A stretch of DNA of 31,549 bases from a virus. The stretch spans positions 1 through 31,549 of IMG/VR virus record IMGVR_UViG_3300048780_000146; one strand, 5' to 3'. Within the stretch, counting starts at the first letter, position 1, and every line of letters begins with the position of its first letter. Of the stretch, positions 22,230 through 30,176 are shown in pieces. The notes below the pieces were generated by a model. The model made no database searches. It worked only from the letters and a program-made list of their open reading frames with translations, and was not told the DNA's origin. Made by a program: the position numbers and the translations under genes.

Positions 22230-22817
22230 TGTCAGTGCCTCCAAAGTGAGTCGCTTGCCAGCCGAGCGACGGATAAGACTGTCAAGCCGTTGTGTGGTGT
22301 GGTTGCGGACATTGCCTTCGTTCAATCGGAATGAAAACTCGTTGACGTAGCGTGGGAGGTGCTTCGGAGTGACGTGATGGTACACGCCAAGAATGCCACG
22401 CTTCAACAGGGCGTTGAAACTTTCGATGCCGTTGGTGGTCACGTCGCCGCGTGCGAATTCGTGGGCGCTGTGGTTGATGCTCTCGTGTTTGAAGGCAGGT
22501 TCCAACCCGTTGTAGACCACGGCTTCGTCAGTGTGAAGCGTGGATCCCGCTTCAACATGTGCGCGGATCTCAGCGTGAATCGTTGCGCTGTCCACTGAGG
22601 CCACGGGGAATCCAACCGTGCGACCGCTTTCTCCGCGTTCACGCAGGGCCAGGACGGCGATCTTGCCTACTGCACCCCGGCCCTCGTGCGCGCGCTGAGA
22701 TAGGCCGCGGTCAAGACCGGCGTGGTGAGCCTGGATCGGACCGTTGCAGGCTCCGCTCGGCGCGCCGCACGGTCGCGTGCGGACCCAAGAAACGTACTCG
22801 CGATCTTCGCCGGACAT
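22221..22817 (-). pseudogene. Chimeric ORF: phage zinc/HNH-like N-terminus fused to C-terminal half of an ISXO2-type transposase
   Basis: 198 residues from the ATG at 22817, which overlaps the stop of the Mu F-like gene (TGATG), the true phage start. Residues 1-45 (EYVSWVRTRPCG, GPIQAHHAGLDRGLSQRAHE) match the opening of small phage HNH/DUF968-like proteins. From residue about 46 (GRGAVGKIAVLALRERG) it is an IS1595-family transposase with HTDE (D97), TTNGIESF (N129) and LLKRG (K139), the last three members of the D-D-N-K catalytic set. The first Asp domain and the DNA-binding part are missing, so it cannot transpose by itself. The rest of the phage gene is lost too. The frame remains open and coupled, so a fusion protein may be made. 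Confidence 0.8.
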
Positions 22818-23752
22818 CAGGCTGGAACTCGTCTCCCGCCGCGATAGCGCCAGCCAGGCGTTCCCCATTCCTTGCGCCAGGGCATCAGCGTCTCTCTTCC
22901 GTTGGGTCTCGCTGGTGGCACGGTCCACGTCTTTCCGACGAGCGAAGGAGAAACGTCGGTCTTTCCATCTGCACCGGGAAACGGTGCTGTCGCTGGCATG
23001 GTGAATTCCCCGCCTGGGTCTGCTACCTGGGAGTGCATCGCAATAGAATCAGTTCCGACCCGGTTGTCGAGTGGCTTGCCATCGGGCGCGCAGAACTCCA
23101 CCCACTGTGAATAGAGGTCGGGGTGTTCCTTCGCGATCTCCACAATGCCATCGCTGTGCGTTTTATTTACGCAGTACGACGTTTCAGTTCTGGCCACTCT
23201 CTCGGCCCTCCAGAATTCCCCCTTGTAGATGCCGTGCACGCGGTTGATGGCACCATCAAGCGTCTCGCCGCCCGCCATCGACAGCGCCATCTGGTCCTCG
23301 AACTGCCCGATCATTTGGACGCCGTACCGCTTGATGCTGGTCTGGTGCTGGCGCAGAAGCGTGGGCCGGCTCTTGTCGATCACGCGCGCGAACCTGGCGG
23401 CCTCCTCGATGGGCAGCACGAAGGACTGGCCGGTGAAGTGCTTCTCCAGCTTCGAGTAGCTGCGGATGAGCGTGTGCAAGGATTCGATCTGAGCTTCGCG
23501 GCTGGCGGCGGAAAGCTCGCCGAGCATCTGATCGTCGATATAGAGCTGGCCAGCCCGCAGTTGCGCGAGGGTCATGCGCAGGTGCTGGGCGGTGAACGTC
23601 GCCGAGCCCGTGCCGAGACGTTCGAGCTTGGCCAGCACCTCGGCGGATGCCTTCATGTAGACGGACCGCAGCCTCTCCACGGAGCCGCGTTCGACCACGC
23701 GGTCGAGCGTCTTGCGGTGACTGGCGATCACCTGTTCGTAGAGCGATGGCAT
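22817..23752 (-). CDS. Minor head protein, Mu gpF-like
   Basis: 311 residues. The N-terminal two thirds are helical. The family-typical block is FWRAERVARTETSYCVNKTH (about 180-200), followed by VEFCAPDGKPLDNRVGTDS and a Cys/His-containing end region. Mu F-like proteins (SPP1 gp7 relatives) attach to the portal and enter the capsid in a few copies, in some phages carrying effector domains. It lies downstream of portal and HNH genes, as usual. No good ribosome site precedes the ATG; it overlaps the end of the AP2-like gene by 25 bases, so coupling is likely. The C-terminus appears intact: its stop overlaps the next phage start. Confidence 0.8.
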   Translation of the reverse strand: MPSLYEQVIASHRKTLDRVVERGSVERLRSVYMKASAEVLAKLERLGTGSATFTAQHLRMTLAQLRAGQLYIDDQMLGELSAASREAQIESLHTLIRSYSKLEKHFTGQSFVLPIEEAARFARVIDKSRPTLLRQHQTSIKRYGVQMIGQFEDQMALSMAGGETLDGAINRVHGIYKGEFWRAERVARTETSYCVNKTHSDGIVEIAKEHPDLYSQWVEFCAPDGKPLDNRVGTDSIAMHSQVADPGGEFTMPATAPFPGADGKTDVSPSLVGKTWTVPPARPNGRETLMPWRKEWGTPGWRYRGGRRVPA

Positions 23753-23880
23753 CGCGAGGTGTGGAAGTTATGACAGATCTGTGCCTGCCATTTATTGTCG
23801 TGTCTCTTCCAATACACTCCGTACGGACGCTTCGGGGCTTCGGCGAGAACGATCCATCTCCCGAAGCGCTGCCCGATCAA
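23728..23880 (-). CDS. Tiny AP2-like / homing-endonuclease-type DNA-binding protein, probably truncated
   Basis: About 50 residues from a TTG at 23880, which overlaps the HNH gene stop (TTGA) and has GAGG 6 bases upstream. It opens with IGQRFGRWIVLAEAPKRP, like the start of many phage HNH/NUMOD4 endonucleases, and continues YGVYWKRHDNKWQAQI, the conserved GVxWxxxxxKWxAxI core of AP2 DNA-binding domains. It ends 15 residues later, so the second half of AP2 is absent. Probably a decayed or minimal DNA-binding unit left from a homing endonuclease. A longer ORF from an upstream Met would overlap the HNH gene and lacks support. Confidence 0.5.
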   Translation of the reverse strand: MIGQRFGRWIVLAEAPKRPYGVYWKRHDNKWQAQICHNFHTSRCHRSTNR

Positions 23881-24335
23881 TTTCCACCTCGCATCGGCTC
23901 TGGTTTTTCTCCATCGTCGATCTCCCTCTCCCGTTGGTGGCACACGTCGTGACATCGCTTGCACAGCACGTGGAGCGCATCGATCTTACTGACGTGGCCG
24001 AGCTTGATCGCGCGCTTCAGATCTTTCCGCTTGCGAGCCCTCGGATCTGCGGCGATCTCCTTGGCGTGCCCACTCACATGATCGAGATCTAAATCCTTCT
24101 TCGGCGTCGGGCAGTCCTCGTTGGAACATTTCCACCCCCCCTTTCTGAATACCCCCAACGCGAGCGACGGTCGCAGCCCGCCCTCGCCGTCGCTCTTCAG
24201 CGTCGCGCCCGCAGCCTTCGCTTCGCGCCGAATCTTCTTCAGTGCCAGCCTTTCCTGCGCGTTCCACTTGGGCTTGTCGTGATCCTGCTGTGGCTTCTGT
24301 TTGGTCTGGGCGTAGTCGACTGCGGTTTTGGACAT
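23877..24335 (-). CDS. HNH endonuclease
   Basis: 152 residues. A basic, helical N-terminus (about 1-60) is followed by a zinc-bound HNH module: C70 and C75 (WKCSNEDC), the DLDLDHVSGH strand with catalytic D85-H86, then C125 and C128 (LHVLCKRCHDVCH). Phages often have such a nuclease near portal and terminase, where it can assist packaging cleavage; free-standing homing activity is the alternative. It starts 9 bases after the CxxC protein gene and couples to the AP2-like gene. Confidence 0.8.
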   Translation of the reverse strand: MSKTAVDYAQTKQKPQQDHDKPKWNAQERLALKKIRREAKAAGATLKSDGEGGLRPSLALGVFRKGGWKCSNEDCPTPKKDLDLDHVSGHAKEIAADPRARKRKDLKRAIKLGHVSKIDALHVLCKRCHDVCHQREREIDDGEKPEPMRGGN

Positions 24336-24344
24336 GACGGCAGT

Positions 24345-24776
24345 CTACTCCGTGGTGACGATTCCCGGAACCTGCCCGAACGGCCGTCTTTCGTCCGGTC
24401 CCATCCGCACTTCGGTCACGACTTTGCTCGGCGCATCCGCGGCCCATTCCTCCATGGTCTTCCGGCAGTACACGCAGAAAAACATCACCGGCATCGGCAC
24501 GTACTTCTTGGGCTCGCCGCAGACATTGAACTCGACGTAGGGGATGCTTCCCTGGTGCTGGAGCGCCATCCTCACCGCGAGAGCCGGCTGGTCGTGCTCG
24601 AGTTCATCGGCCGGCCAAAACATGTTGAGCGTGCCGATCGCATGGCTGGTCTGGCAGTGCGTGCAGAGCCGGCCGCCCAGCACCTGCTCGCGCCAGACGT
24701 CGCGGGCGGTACGCAACCCGCCCCATGCTTTCTTGGTGAATCCGGGGGCTACCTTCGAGCGTGATGCGCGTCCCAT
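24345..24776 (-). CDS. CxxC-containing (zinc-binding) protein, unknown function
   Basis: 143 residues. A pair of knuckles, CTHC (about 38-41) and CVYC (about 101-104), could bind one zinc. The N-terminal 30 residues are basic (GRASRSKVAPGFTKKAWGGL). Between the knuckles are strand-like segments. ATG with AGGA 9 bases upstream. The position between a membrane protein and an HNH gene gives no specific role. No family recognised. Confidence 0.65.
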   Translation of the reverse strand: MGRASRSKVAPGFTKKAWGGLRTARDVWREQVLGGRLCTHCQTSHAIGTLNMFWPADELEHDQPALAVRMALQHQGSIPYVEFNVCGEPKKYVPMPVMFFCVYCRKTMEEWAADAPSKVVTEVRMGPDERRPFGQVPGIVTTE

Positions 24777-24785
24777 GGTGACTTC

Positions 24786-25067
24786 CTACTCTCCCTTGTC
24801 GGCCAAGTCTTTGAGGCAAAGCGCGTGCGCTTCTTCCAGGCAGTCGCGAGGAGGACGTCCTTGCGTTACGCAGGATTTTATGTGGACGTGAGCCGCTACG
24901 GTCGACAAGCAGTTTTCTGCTGTGGACGGGCCTTGGTAGCGCGTGGTTATGATGTTCGACAATAAAAAATACGTCCCGACTGTTATGCTCGTCCACGCCA
25001 GGATCCACAACGGACCGATCAGATTGCTAATGACCTTCGTCATGCGGTCGGCTCTTTCGTTGTCCAC
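24786..25067 (-). CDS. Single-pass membrane protein with Cys-rich C-terminal part
   Basis: 93 residues from a GTG with GAGGAG at 6-base spacing; an ATG at 25043 is a less supported alternative. One membrane helix (LIGPLWILAWTSITVGTYF, about 16-36) follows a short charged N-terminus. The rest has four Cys (ENCLSTVAAHVHIKSC, then DCLEEAHALC), probably two disulfides, so that part would sit in the periplasm. The size would allow a spanin- or holin-like role, or superinfection exclusion at the membrane; the sequence does not choose. Confidence 0.65.
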   Translation of the reverse strand: MDNERADRMTKVISNLIGPLWILAWTSITVGTYFLLSNIITTRYQGPSTAENCLSTVAAHVHIKSCVTQGRPPRDCLEEAHALCLKDLADKGE

Positions 25068-25069
25068 GC

Positions 25070-26326
25070 TTAGCTCCTCTCGGCAAGCGATTCGGCATCC
25101 ACCCTGGATATCCTAGAGATAATATCTGGCACGTCAATGGGGATTCCCAGCGCCTGCCGGACAAGTTGCCCCGAGTACGCTTCACGCCACTCCTTCGGGA
25201 CTCCGACCTCGTAATTGGTTGGCCACCCGGTGAGCACCTCGCGCGCGATGCGGTCGACGTACTCAAGCTTGCGGCGGGCGCCGGCGCGCAGGCCCGAGAC
25301 GTCGAACTCCGTATCGAGCCACGCCGCGAAGGCCTCCGCCCACGACTCATCTGCGTGCTTCATAGCGTAGTGCGGCCCGCTGTCCTGCACGTACTCGACA
25401 AAGTCTTCCGCGGGCAGGATGGGCCACGACCCGGTCGTCTTCGGGTATGGTTGCTCGAAGTCGCCAAACGTCGCGGTCCAGTCTGGACGCTTCCAGAGCT
25501 CGAAGCTGTAGTTGACCGCGTGGCCGACCTCGTGCCGGACCCCGCGCGCGACGTCTTCCCACCGCATCGGGTAGCGCGCCTGCGCTAGCTCGTATAACTC
25601 GGGCGTCGCGAGAAACCAGGGCAGATTGATCGTGATCGCCCGGTCGGCGCACCAGAAGCCGGAGTCCCCCAGCGCGAAGATGGGCTCGTAGTGCACGATC
25701 CCGTCGGCGCGCAGCTCGCCCCGAACCTTGTCGAGTATTCCCTTGAGCTGGCCGGTCGGAACGAGATTGAGGCGCGCCACTGGCGTGTCGAGCAGTGCCG
25801 GCAGGGGGTCGTCGAACAGCGGCTCGGTCTCGCCGTACTGCCTGGCAATCCTCGCCCAGGTCGCAGGGCCGCGCATGGTGGCGCCGCGATCATCAACGAA
25901 CAAATCGCACGCGGGCTTGCCGCCAAGGCCGTCGTCGATGGCATCGAACACGCTCGGCAGCTCGCGGTTGACGAACTCCACCATCTGTTCGTAGCGCGCG
26001 CGGTGCAGATGACGAGAGGTCAACCACTCTTTCCGGTTGCTGGGCACGGCGCCTGCGCGGACAAGCGGATCTAAGTCAGGGTCGTACAGCAAGGAACGGC
26101 TCGATCGTCCCGACCACAAGATCAGAAGATGGCCAGCTCTGCGGAGGGATACCAGCGCTTCCTTCGCCCCGTCGACGAACTCCAACGGCGTGACGACGTC
26201 CTCATAGGGTCGGTCTTGCTTGACGATGGTGCCGTCAAAATCAACACAGATTCGCACTGACGCCCTTGGTGGTGCCGCCGGTCGCGCCTGCTCTTCCGAG
26301 ATATGCGTGCACCCTTTGAGCTTCAT
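25070..26326 (-). CDS. Fusion of HAD phosphatase-like domain and HExxH metallopeptidase-like domain
   Basis: 418 residues. N-terminal HAD-type domain: RICVDFDGTIV with DFDGT at 29-33 (nucleophile D29 and D31), LILWSGRSS at 68-76, and DLFVDDRG at 141-148 as the acidic loop. C-terminal domain: VRHEVGHAVNYSFELW with the zinc motif HEVGH at 265-269, and ADESWAEAFAAWLDTEF at about 326-341, whose E331 may be the third ligand, as in gluzincin-like peptidases. Known HAD enzymes of this type dephosphorylate nucleotides or polynucleotide ends. The gene follows the portal by 12 bases, where head maturation proteases often lie, so the zincin half might process head proteins. The combination is not one I know. 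The ribosome site is weak. Confidence 0.7.
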   Translation of the reverse strand: MKLKGCTHISEEQARPAAPPRASVRICVDFDGTIVKQDRPYEDVVTPLEFVDGAKEALVSLRRAGHLLILWSGRSSRSLLYDPDLDPLVRAGAVPSNRKEWLTSRHLHRARYEQMVEFVNRELPSVFDAIDDGLGGKPACDLFVDDRGATMRGPATWARIARQYGETEPLFDDPLPALLDTPVARLNLVPTGQLKGILDKVRGELRADGIVHYEPIFALGDSGFWCADRAITINLPWFLATPELYELAQARYPMRWEDVARGVRHEVGHAVNYSFELWKRPDWTATFGDFEQPYPKTTGSWPILPAEDFVEYVQDSGPHYAMKHADESWAEAFAAWLDTEFDVSGLRAGARRKLEYVDRIAREVLTGWPTNYEVGVPKEWREAYSGQLVRQALGIPIDVPDIISRISRVDAESLAERS

Positions 26327-26338
26327 CCCGGCGCATGA

Positions 26339-28024
26339 TTACCTGCCCTCATTTAGCTCGGTAAGCGACTTCGCCGCCAGGTCATCTTCCGGCGCGGGCT
26401 CTTTCTTCAACTCCTCGACTTCTTTCTGCGGGTTCTCGATCGAAAAGTCCGCCGCGAGATTGCGGACGCCCGTGTCCAGCGTGATCAGCCGCCCTGCGCG
26501 CGCCTGCACGGTGGCCGTGACTTTCTGGCCGGTCTCCTGCGGAGTCGGTCGCGAGAACGGCGGCCACACCAGCTTCAGTTGAGCGCCCTTGACGTTGGCC
26601 AGCTTGTGCTCGACCAGCTTATCACCCTGCACCTTGGGCGGTACGAAGATGGACTCACGTACGTTCGTGCCGGGCAAGATCGGGTTTCCGCCCTCGTCGG
26701 TTTCGCCGGGCACCGCCGGCCGCCCACGGTCGAGCTTGTGCGCGACTCGCAGGAGCATCTCCATGAGCAGCACCACCCCGCGCTGTCCGTACTGCGTGCG
26801 CAACATGGACGCCTTTGCGAACATCGATGACGTGCGCTTCGTGATCTCGGTGGCGGTCATGGGAGCGCCGTCGGTCGACCGCTGGTCTGCCAGCACGCAC
26901 TCGCAGATCTGCAGCGCCTTGTCTTCGAGTCGATCTGATTCTTTGGCCGCGGCTTCCGTGGCCGCGCCGCTGGTTTCCGCGAAAACCAGCGTTCCGCCCT
27001 TCTCGAGCTTGATCGCGGACTTGCTCCCCATTCCGACCTTCGTCAGGCTCGCGTCGCTCGAGATTACCGGCGTCGGGTCGGCATTCCGGAACGCGCCCCC
27101 GTGGATCGCGCTGTCCAGCTCGCCGATGCGGTCGAAATAGTCGTAGGCCCCGAGACAATCGGGGTCGCCGTCCAAGTCGTCCGAGACCTCGATATTTGGG
27201 ATCCACCGGTACGGCACCTCTCCGAAGTTGTGCTCGCGCATCTCTTCGACTGTCTCCGGGTCGTCCCACTTGGGCTCGCTGCTGCCGTCGCCTACCGGCT
27301 GGGGCTTCCACACGCAGTCGGTCGTGGTATCGATGATCCGCAAATACCAGTAGTTCTCTTCCTTCCACTGGCCGGTGTCGGCGTCCCGAACTTCCTTTGG
27401 GTACATGTAGCGGATTTCAAGCTTGATCAACTCGCTCGGGTTCGTTGGGTCGAACGTGGGGAAGCACCATCGCCGGTCGAGCGATTCGAACACGACCTTT
27501 CCGCCGATCAGTTTGAAGCCGCCCACCGCAGTCCCCATGGCTCCGCCCATGTTGCGCGCGAGCAGCATCGCGGACCACAACCCATATGCGTCCGTTACCG
27601 CCTGCACCCAACCCTCAGTGTCGGGGTCGCCCGGAACTTTCCAGGTCGGCGACGCCTGCTCGCCGAACAGCAGTCCGGTGAAGCGCGATACCACCAGGTG
27701 ACACAGGTGACAGGGCACGCTCGGGCGGCGGTACCGCATCGGCAGCGCTTCGAGCTCGCCGAATGTGTCCTGGTATCCCGGCGGGAGAGCGGCCGACGAG
27801 ACGATACTCGCACGCGTGACGTTATCTGCGTTCTGGCTCCCGTCCCAGTTCGTCGCGCAGTCATCGTGCTGCGCGGTCCGGAAATAGCTGTAGAGGCGGT
27901 TCAGCTCGAGCTGGCGCGGGCTGAGCCCGAGCCGACGGATCTTATCTGAGACCAGGTTCGAGTCGGCCGCTGCTCCGACGACTTGAGGGCCGGCGTTGAT
28001 GTCGCGAGAAATTCCGCTGCTCAT
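26339..28024 (-). CDS. Portal protein
   Basis: 561 residues, directly after the large terminase. Portal-like features: an N-terminal helix-rich entry (LGLSPRQLELNRLYSYFRT), a domain with strands (GAMGTAVGGFKLIGGKVVFE, RRWCFPTFDPTNP), the EVPYRWIPNIEVSDDLDGDP segment followed by YDYFDRIGELDSAIHG that fits the clip/stem region, and a C-terminal helical region (QKEVEELKKEPAPED). A dodecamer would form the vertex channel for DNA packaging. Length is usual for portals of contractile phages. Position after TerL is the main support, joined to the helical patterns. Confidence 0.82.
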   Translation of the reverse strand: MSSGISRDINAGPQVVGAAADSNLVSDKIRRLGLSPRQLELNRLYSYFRTAQHDDCATNWDGSQNADNVTRASIVSSAALPPGYQDTFGELEALPMRYRRPSVPCHLCHLVVSRFTGLLFGEQASPTWKVPGDPDTEGWVQAVTDAYGLWSAMLLARNMGGAMGTAVGGFKLIGGKVVFESLDRRWCFPTFDPTNPSELIKLEIRYMYPKEVRDADTGQWKEENYWYLRIIDTTTDCVWKPQPVGDGSSEPKWDDPETVEEMREHNFGEVPYRWIPNIEVSDDLDGDPDCLGAYDYFDRIGELDSAIHGGAFRNADPTPVISSDASLTKVGMGSKSAIKLEKGGTLVFAETSGAATEAAAKESDRLEDKALQICECVLADQRSTDGAPMTATEITKRTSSMFAKASMLRTQYGQRGVVLLMEMLLRVAHKLDRGRPAVPGETDEGGNPILPGTNVRESIFVPPKVQGDKLVEHKLANVKGAQLKLVWPPFSRPTPQETGQKVTATVQARAGRLITLDTGVRNLAADFSIENPQKEVEELKKEPAPEDDLAAKSLTELNEGR

Positions 28025-28035
28025 GGGGGGCCATC

Positions 28036-29526
28036 CTACCAGTTAGAGAGGTTGAGGTATACCGAGCCGACTTCCGGCTTGGGTTCGACTCTGCCGAGAC
28101 GCTCGCCTTCCTTGGCGAACCACGAGGCCATGAGGCGATCTCCGGCGTGCGCGTCGGGGTGATAGCTCAGCATCTCGCCCACCCACTCCTCGATCTCGGG
28201 ATGCGAGCGCCCGCCCTGGCTCGGGATGATCCACTTGGGCGGCCGGCACGCCATCTCAATCCCCATGGCCTCGACTCCGAACGAGGCGTCAGCCTTGTTT
28301 TTGCCGGTGGTGAATGGGACGATGGGGATTGAGGTGTTGTTCTGGAGAATCTGAACCAGAAATTGCTGGGCAGCCACGTTCTCGATCGCGAACACGCAGT
28401 GGAACCGCTCGTACAGGTCCACGACCTTGGCCATGATGTCGGTGGCGACCCAGCGACCCGACTCGACCCATAGCACTTCGCGGTCGCCGTTCGGGTGGAC
28501 GAAGATCACGAAGAAGACCGTCAGGTCGTTGTTTGCCTTCAGCCCCACGCCGAGGTCGACGCCACAGTAGACCTTGCACCCAGTCGGGACCGCCCGCAGC
28601 GCGTACACCATGCTTTTGCCTTCGCCGCGGGCTTTGCATGCGTCGAGCCATTCGCGCTTGAATCGAGAAGTCGAGTCGTCGGTGGCCTGGCACATGAGCT
28701 GAGACTGAAACTCGATGGGTCCGATCTCCTGGCGTCGTTTCTCGATGCGCGCGAGAGACCACACCTCGGGCCAAGCGCTCTGACCGTCCTTCGACAAGAT
28801 CGGGTACTTGAACGCGTGCCATCGCGGGTTGCGAGCCATCGTGTGTAGCAGGTCTTGCGGGTGAAATGCGTTCCCGATCGCGAGAATGCGCCCGCGCGCG
28901 GTCATACGGCCGGGAATCGTCTTGAGATACCAGTCGAGCACGCCGGCCCGCATGTATTCGGTGCGGGTGTTCTCTCGGTTTAGAATGTCGTCCAAGATCG
29001 CCTCGTCGATGCGCGCGCCCTGCGTGTTGGACCCGACGCCCAGCGTGTTGACCGACGGATCTTTCGACATCGTCGATCGCTGGACCGTAAGCTGCTCGCT
29101 GTTCCACGGCATCGACGGGTCTGGCACTAAATCGGGAAACACCTCGTGCAAAGCTTCGCTCGACTCGATATAGCGGCCGATCAGGTTGGCGATCTTGGTC
29201 GCCATGGTCGACGTGTTGCTGACGATCGCGAACCGCAGCGTCGGGTCGCGCCCCAGCTTGTAGAGCGTTCGGGCCACGCTGAGGCTCAGGGTCTTTCCCG
29301 ACTCAACGAACGCCCACAGCACCAGCCGATCGTAGTTCTCCGCAATCTGAAACCAGCGATAATGCAGGGGTGCCAGGTCGATGGTTCTACCGGTCTCCTC
29401 GTTTCGCATCACGTACTGGACGAACGCGCGGAAGTCCGAGCGGGCCGCCGCGCACAACTTGGCTTCGGTGTGGCGCCGGGTGAAGTCCAGGACCTCGAGG
29501 TCTTTGCGTTCGACGGCGGCGGACAT
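28036..29526 (-). CDS. Terminase large subunit
   Basis: 496 residues from the ATG at 29526, overlapping the small subunit stop (TGATG). ATPase domain: Walker A-like WAFVESGKTLS (71-81), a deviant P-loop typical of terminases; Walker B-like EAILDDI (175-181). Nuclease domain: YCGVDLGVGLKANND with D324 as a likely metal ligand, then the FAIENVAAQQF region. The protein pumps DNA into the procapsid and cuts the concatemer. Portal follows 11 bases later. Confidence 0.9.
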   Translation of the reverse strand: MSAAVERKDLEVLDFTRRHTEAKLCAAARSDFRAFVQYVMRNEETGRTIDLAPLHYRWFQIAENYDRLVLWAFVESGKTLSLSVARTLYKLGRDPTLRFAIVSNTSTMATKIANLIGRYIESSEALHEVFPDLVPDPSMPWNSEQLTVQRSTMSKDPSVNTLGVGSNTQGARIDEAILDDILNRENTRTEYMRAGVLDWYLKTIPGRMTARGRILAIGNAFHPQDLLHTMARNPRWHAFKYPILSKDGQSAWPEVWSLARIEKRRQEIGPIEFQSQLMCQATDDSTSRFKREWLDACKARGEGKSMVYALRAVPTGCKVYCGVDLGVGLKANNDLTVFFVIFVHPNGDREVLWVESGRWVATDIMAKVVDLYERFHCVFAIENVAAQQFLVQILQNNTSIPIVPFTTGKNKADASFGVEAMGIEMACRPPKWIIPSQGGRSHPEIEEWVGEMLSYHPDAHAGDRLMASWFAKEGERLGRVEPKPEVGSVYLNLSNW

Positions 29527-30176
29527 CAAGAGCCTCGTCGAATCATCCCCGCATTGGGTCCCGTTGTAGTCGGCGCGCCTGGCTGTGGTGTCGGCGCCTG
29601 CCCGACAGACAGCGCCCCCATTGAGGCACCGTGGGGAGTCGGAGCCTCTGATGTGCTTGGCTCGGGCAATTCCTGAGCGCTCACATCGATCTCGCTAAAC
29701 GCCTGCGGAGCCGTAGATAGAGCTGCATCGTGATCGAGGATCTGTTTCGCTATTCGAGCGGCTCTCAGGAATCGCTGGGCCATCTCCTCAGCCGATAGCG
29801 TCTCCTGGCGGGTCACGGTCGTCAGAGGTCCGCCGCCTTCTCCCATCACTTCGAGCTGCACGCGCGCCTTGCCCGCGTACTGCTCGATCAGCGTCTTGCG
29901 TGCCAAGTCGCTCTTGCCCATGCCGGCCAGCCACTCACGGTGGAGTAGCCCGCGGATGCGCGTACCACCGGAGCATCCGACCTTCGCGAGCAGCGCCTTG
30001 CCCATGTCGGTGTCGTCTGTCTCTTCGAGGAACTTCGCCACCGTCTCGGCGCGCGTGCGGCCGTTGAACCCGGTCTTGTTTTTGCCAGGTTCACCCGCGC
30101 GAGCCGGGCGCAGATTCGCCAGGCTATTTGGGTGGGTCCCGCGCTTGCTGGGCGGGAAGGGGGAGTCGTCAGCCAT
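29526..30176 (-). CDS. Terminase small subunit / DUF5681-like DNA-binding protein
   Basis: 216 residues just before the large terminase. The opening has the pattern seen in many phage terminase small or DUF5681 proteins: GTHPNSLANLRPARAGEPGK then NKTGFNGRTRAETVAKFL. A helical central part (MGKSDLARKTLIEQYAGKAR, about 86-105) fits oligomerisation or DNA binding. The C-terminal 60 residues are Pro/Ala/Ser-rich and disordered. It would recognise the phage packaging site. It overlaps the radical SAM gene by 8 bases. The call relies on position as well as sequence. Confidence 0.72.
   Translation of the reverse strand: MADDSPFPPSKRGTHPNSLANLRPARAGEPGKNKTGFNGRTRAETVAKFLEETDDTDMGKALLAKVGCSGGTRIRGLLHREWLAGMGKSDLARKTLIEQYAGKARVQLEVMGEGGGPLTTVTRQETLSAEEMAQRFLRAARIAKQILDHDAALSTAPQAFSEIDVSAQELPEPSTSEAPTPHGASMGALSVGQAPTPQPGAPTTTGPNAGMIRRGS

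Larger units (their letters stand above)
19446..22682 (-). mobile_element. Truncated IS1595-type element carrying an RM passenger
   Basis: The block joins the C-terminal half of an ISXO2-like transposase, a 44-codon gene and a single-chain RM gene, all overlapping and in one direction. The IS1595 family is known for elements with passenger genes, and to my recollection N6 DNA methylases are among them. The right boundary is set where the phage-like N-terminus switches to transposase sequence (about 22682). The transposase start and right inverted repeat are gone. The left edge is not resolved; 19446 is only the RM stop, and it may extend to about 19330 or 19100. No terminal repeats or target duplication were identified. 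Confidence 0.5.

Noticed and set aside
22221-22928. Transposase ORF start at 22928
   Set aside because: Its first 37 codons overlap the Mu F-like gene out of frame; the ATG at 22817 overlaps the upstream stop and begins the recognisable phage sequence.
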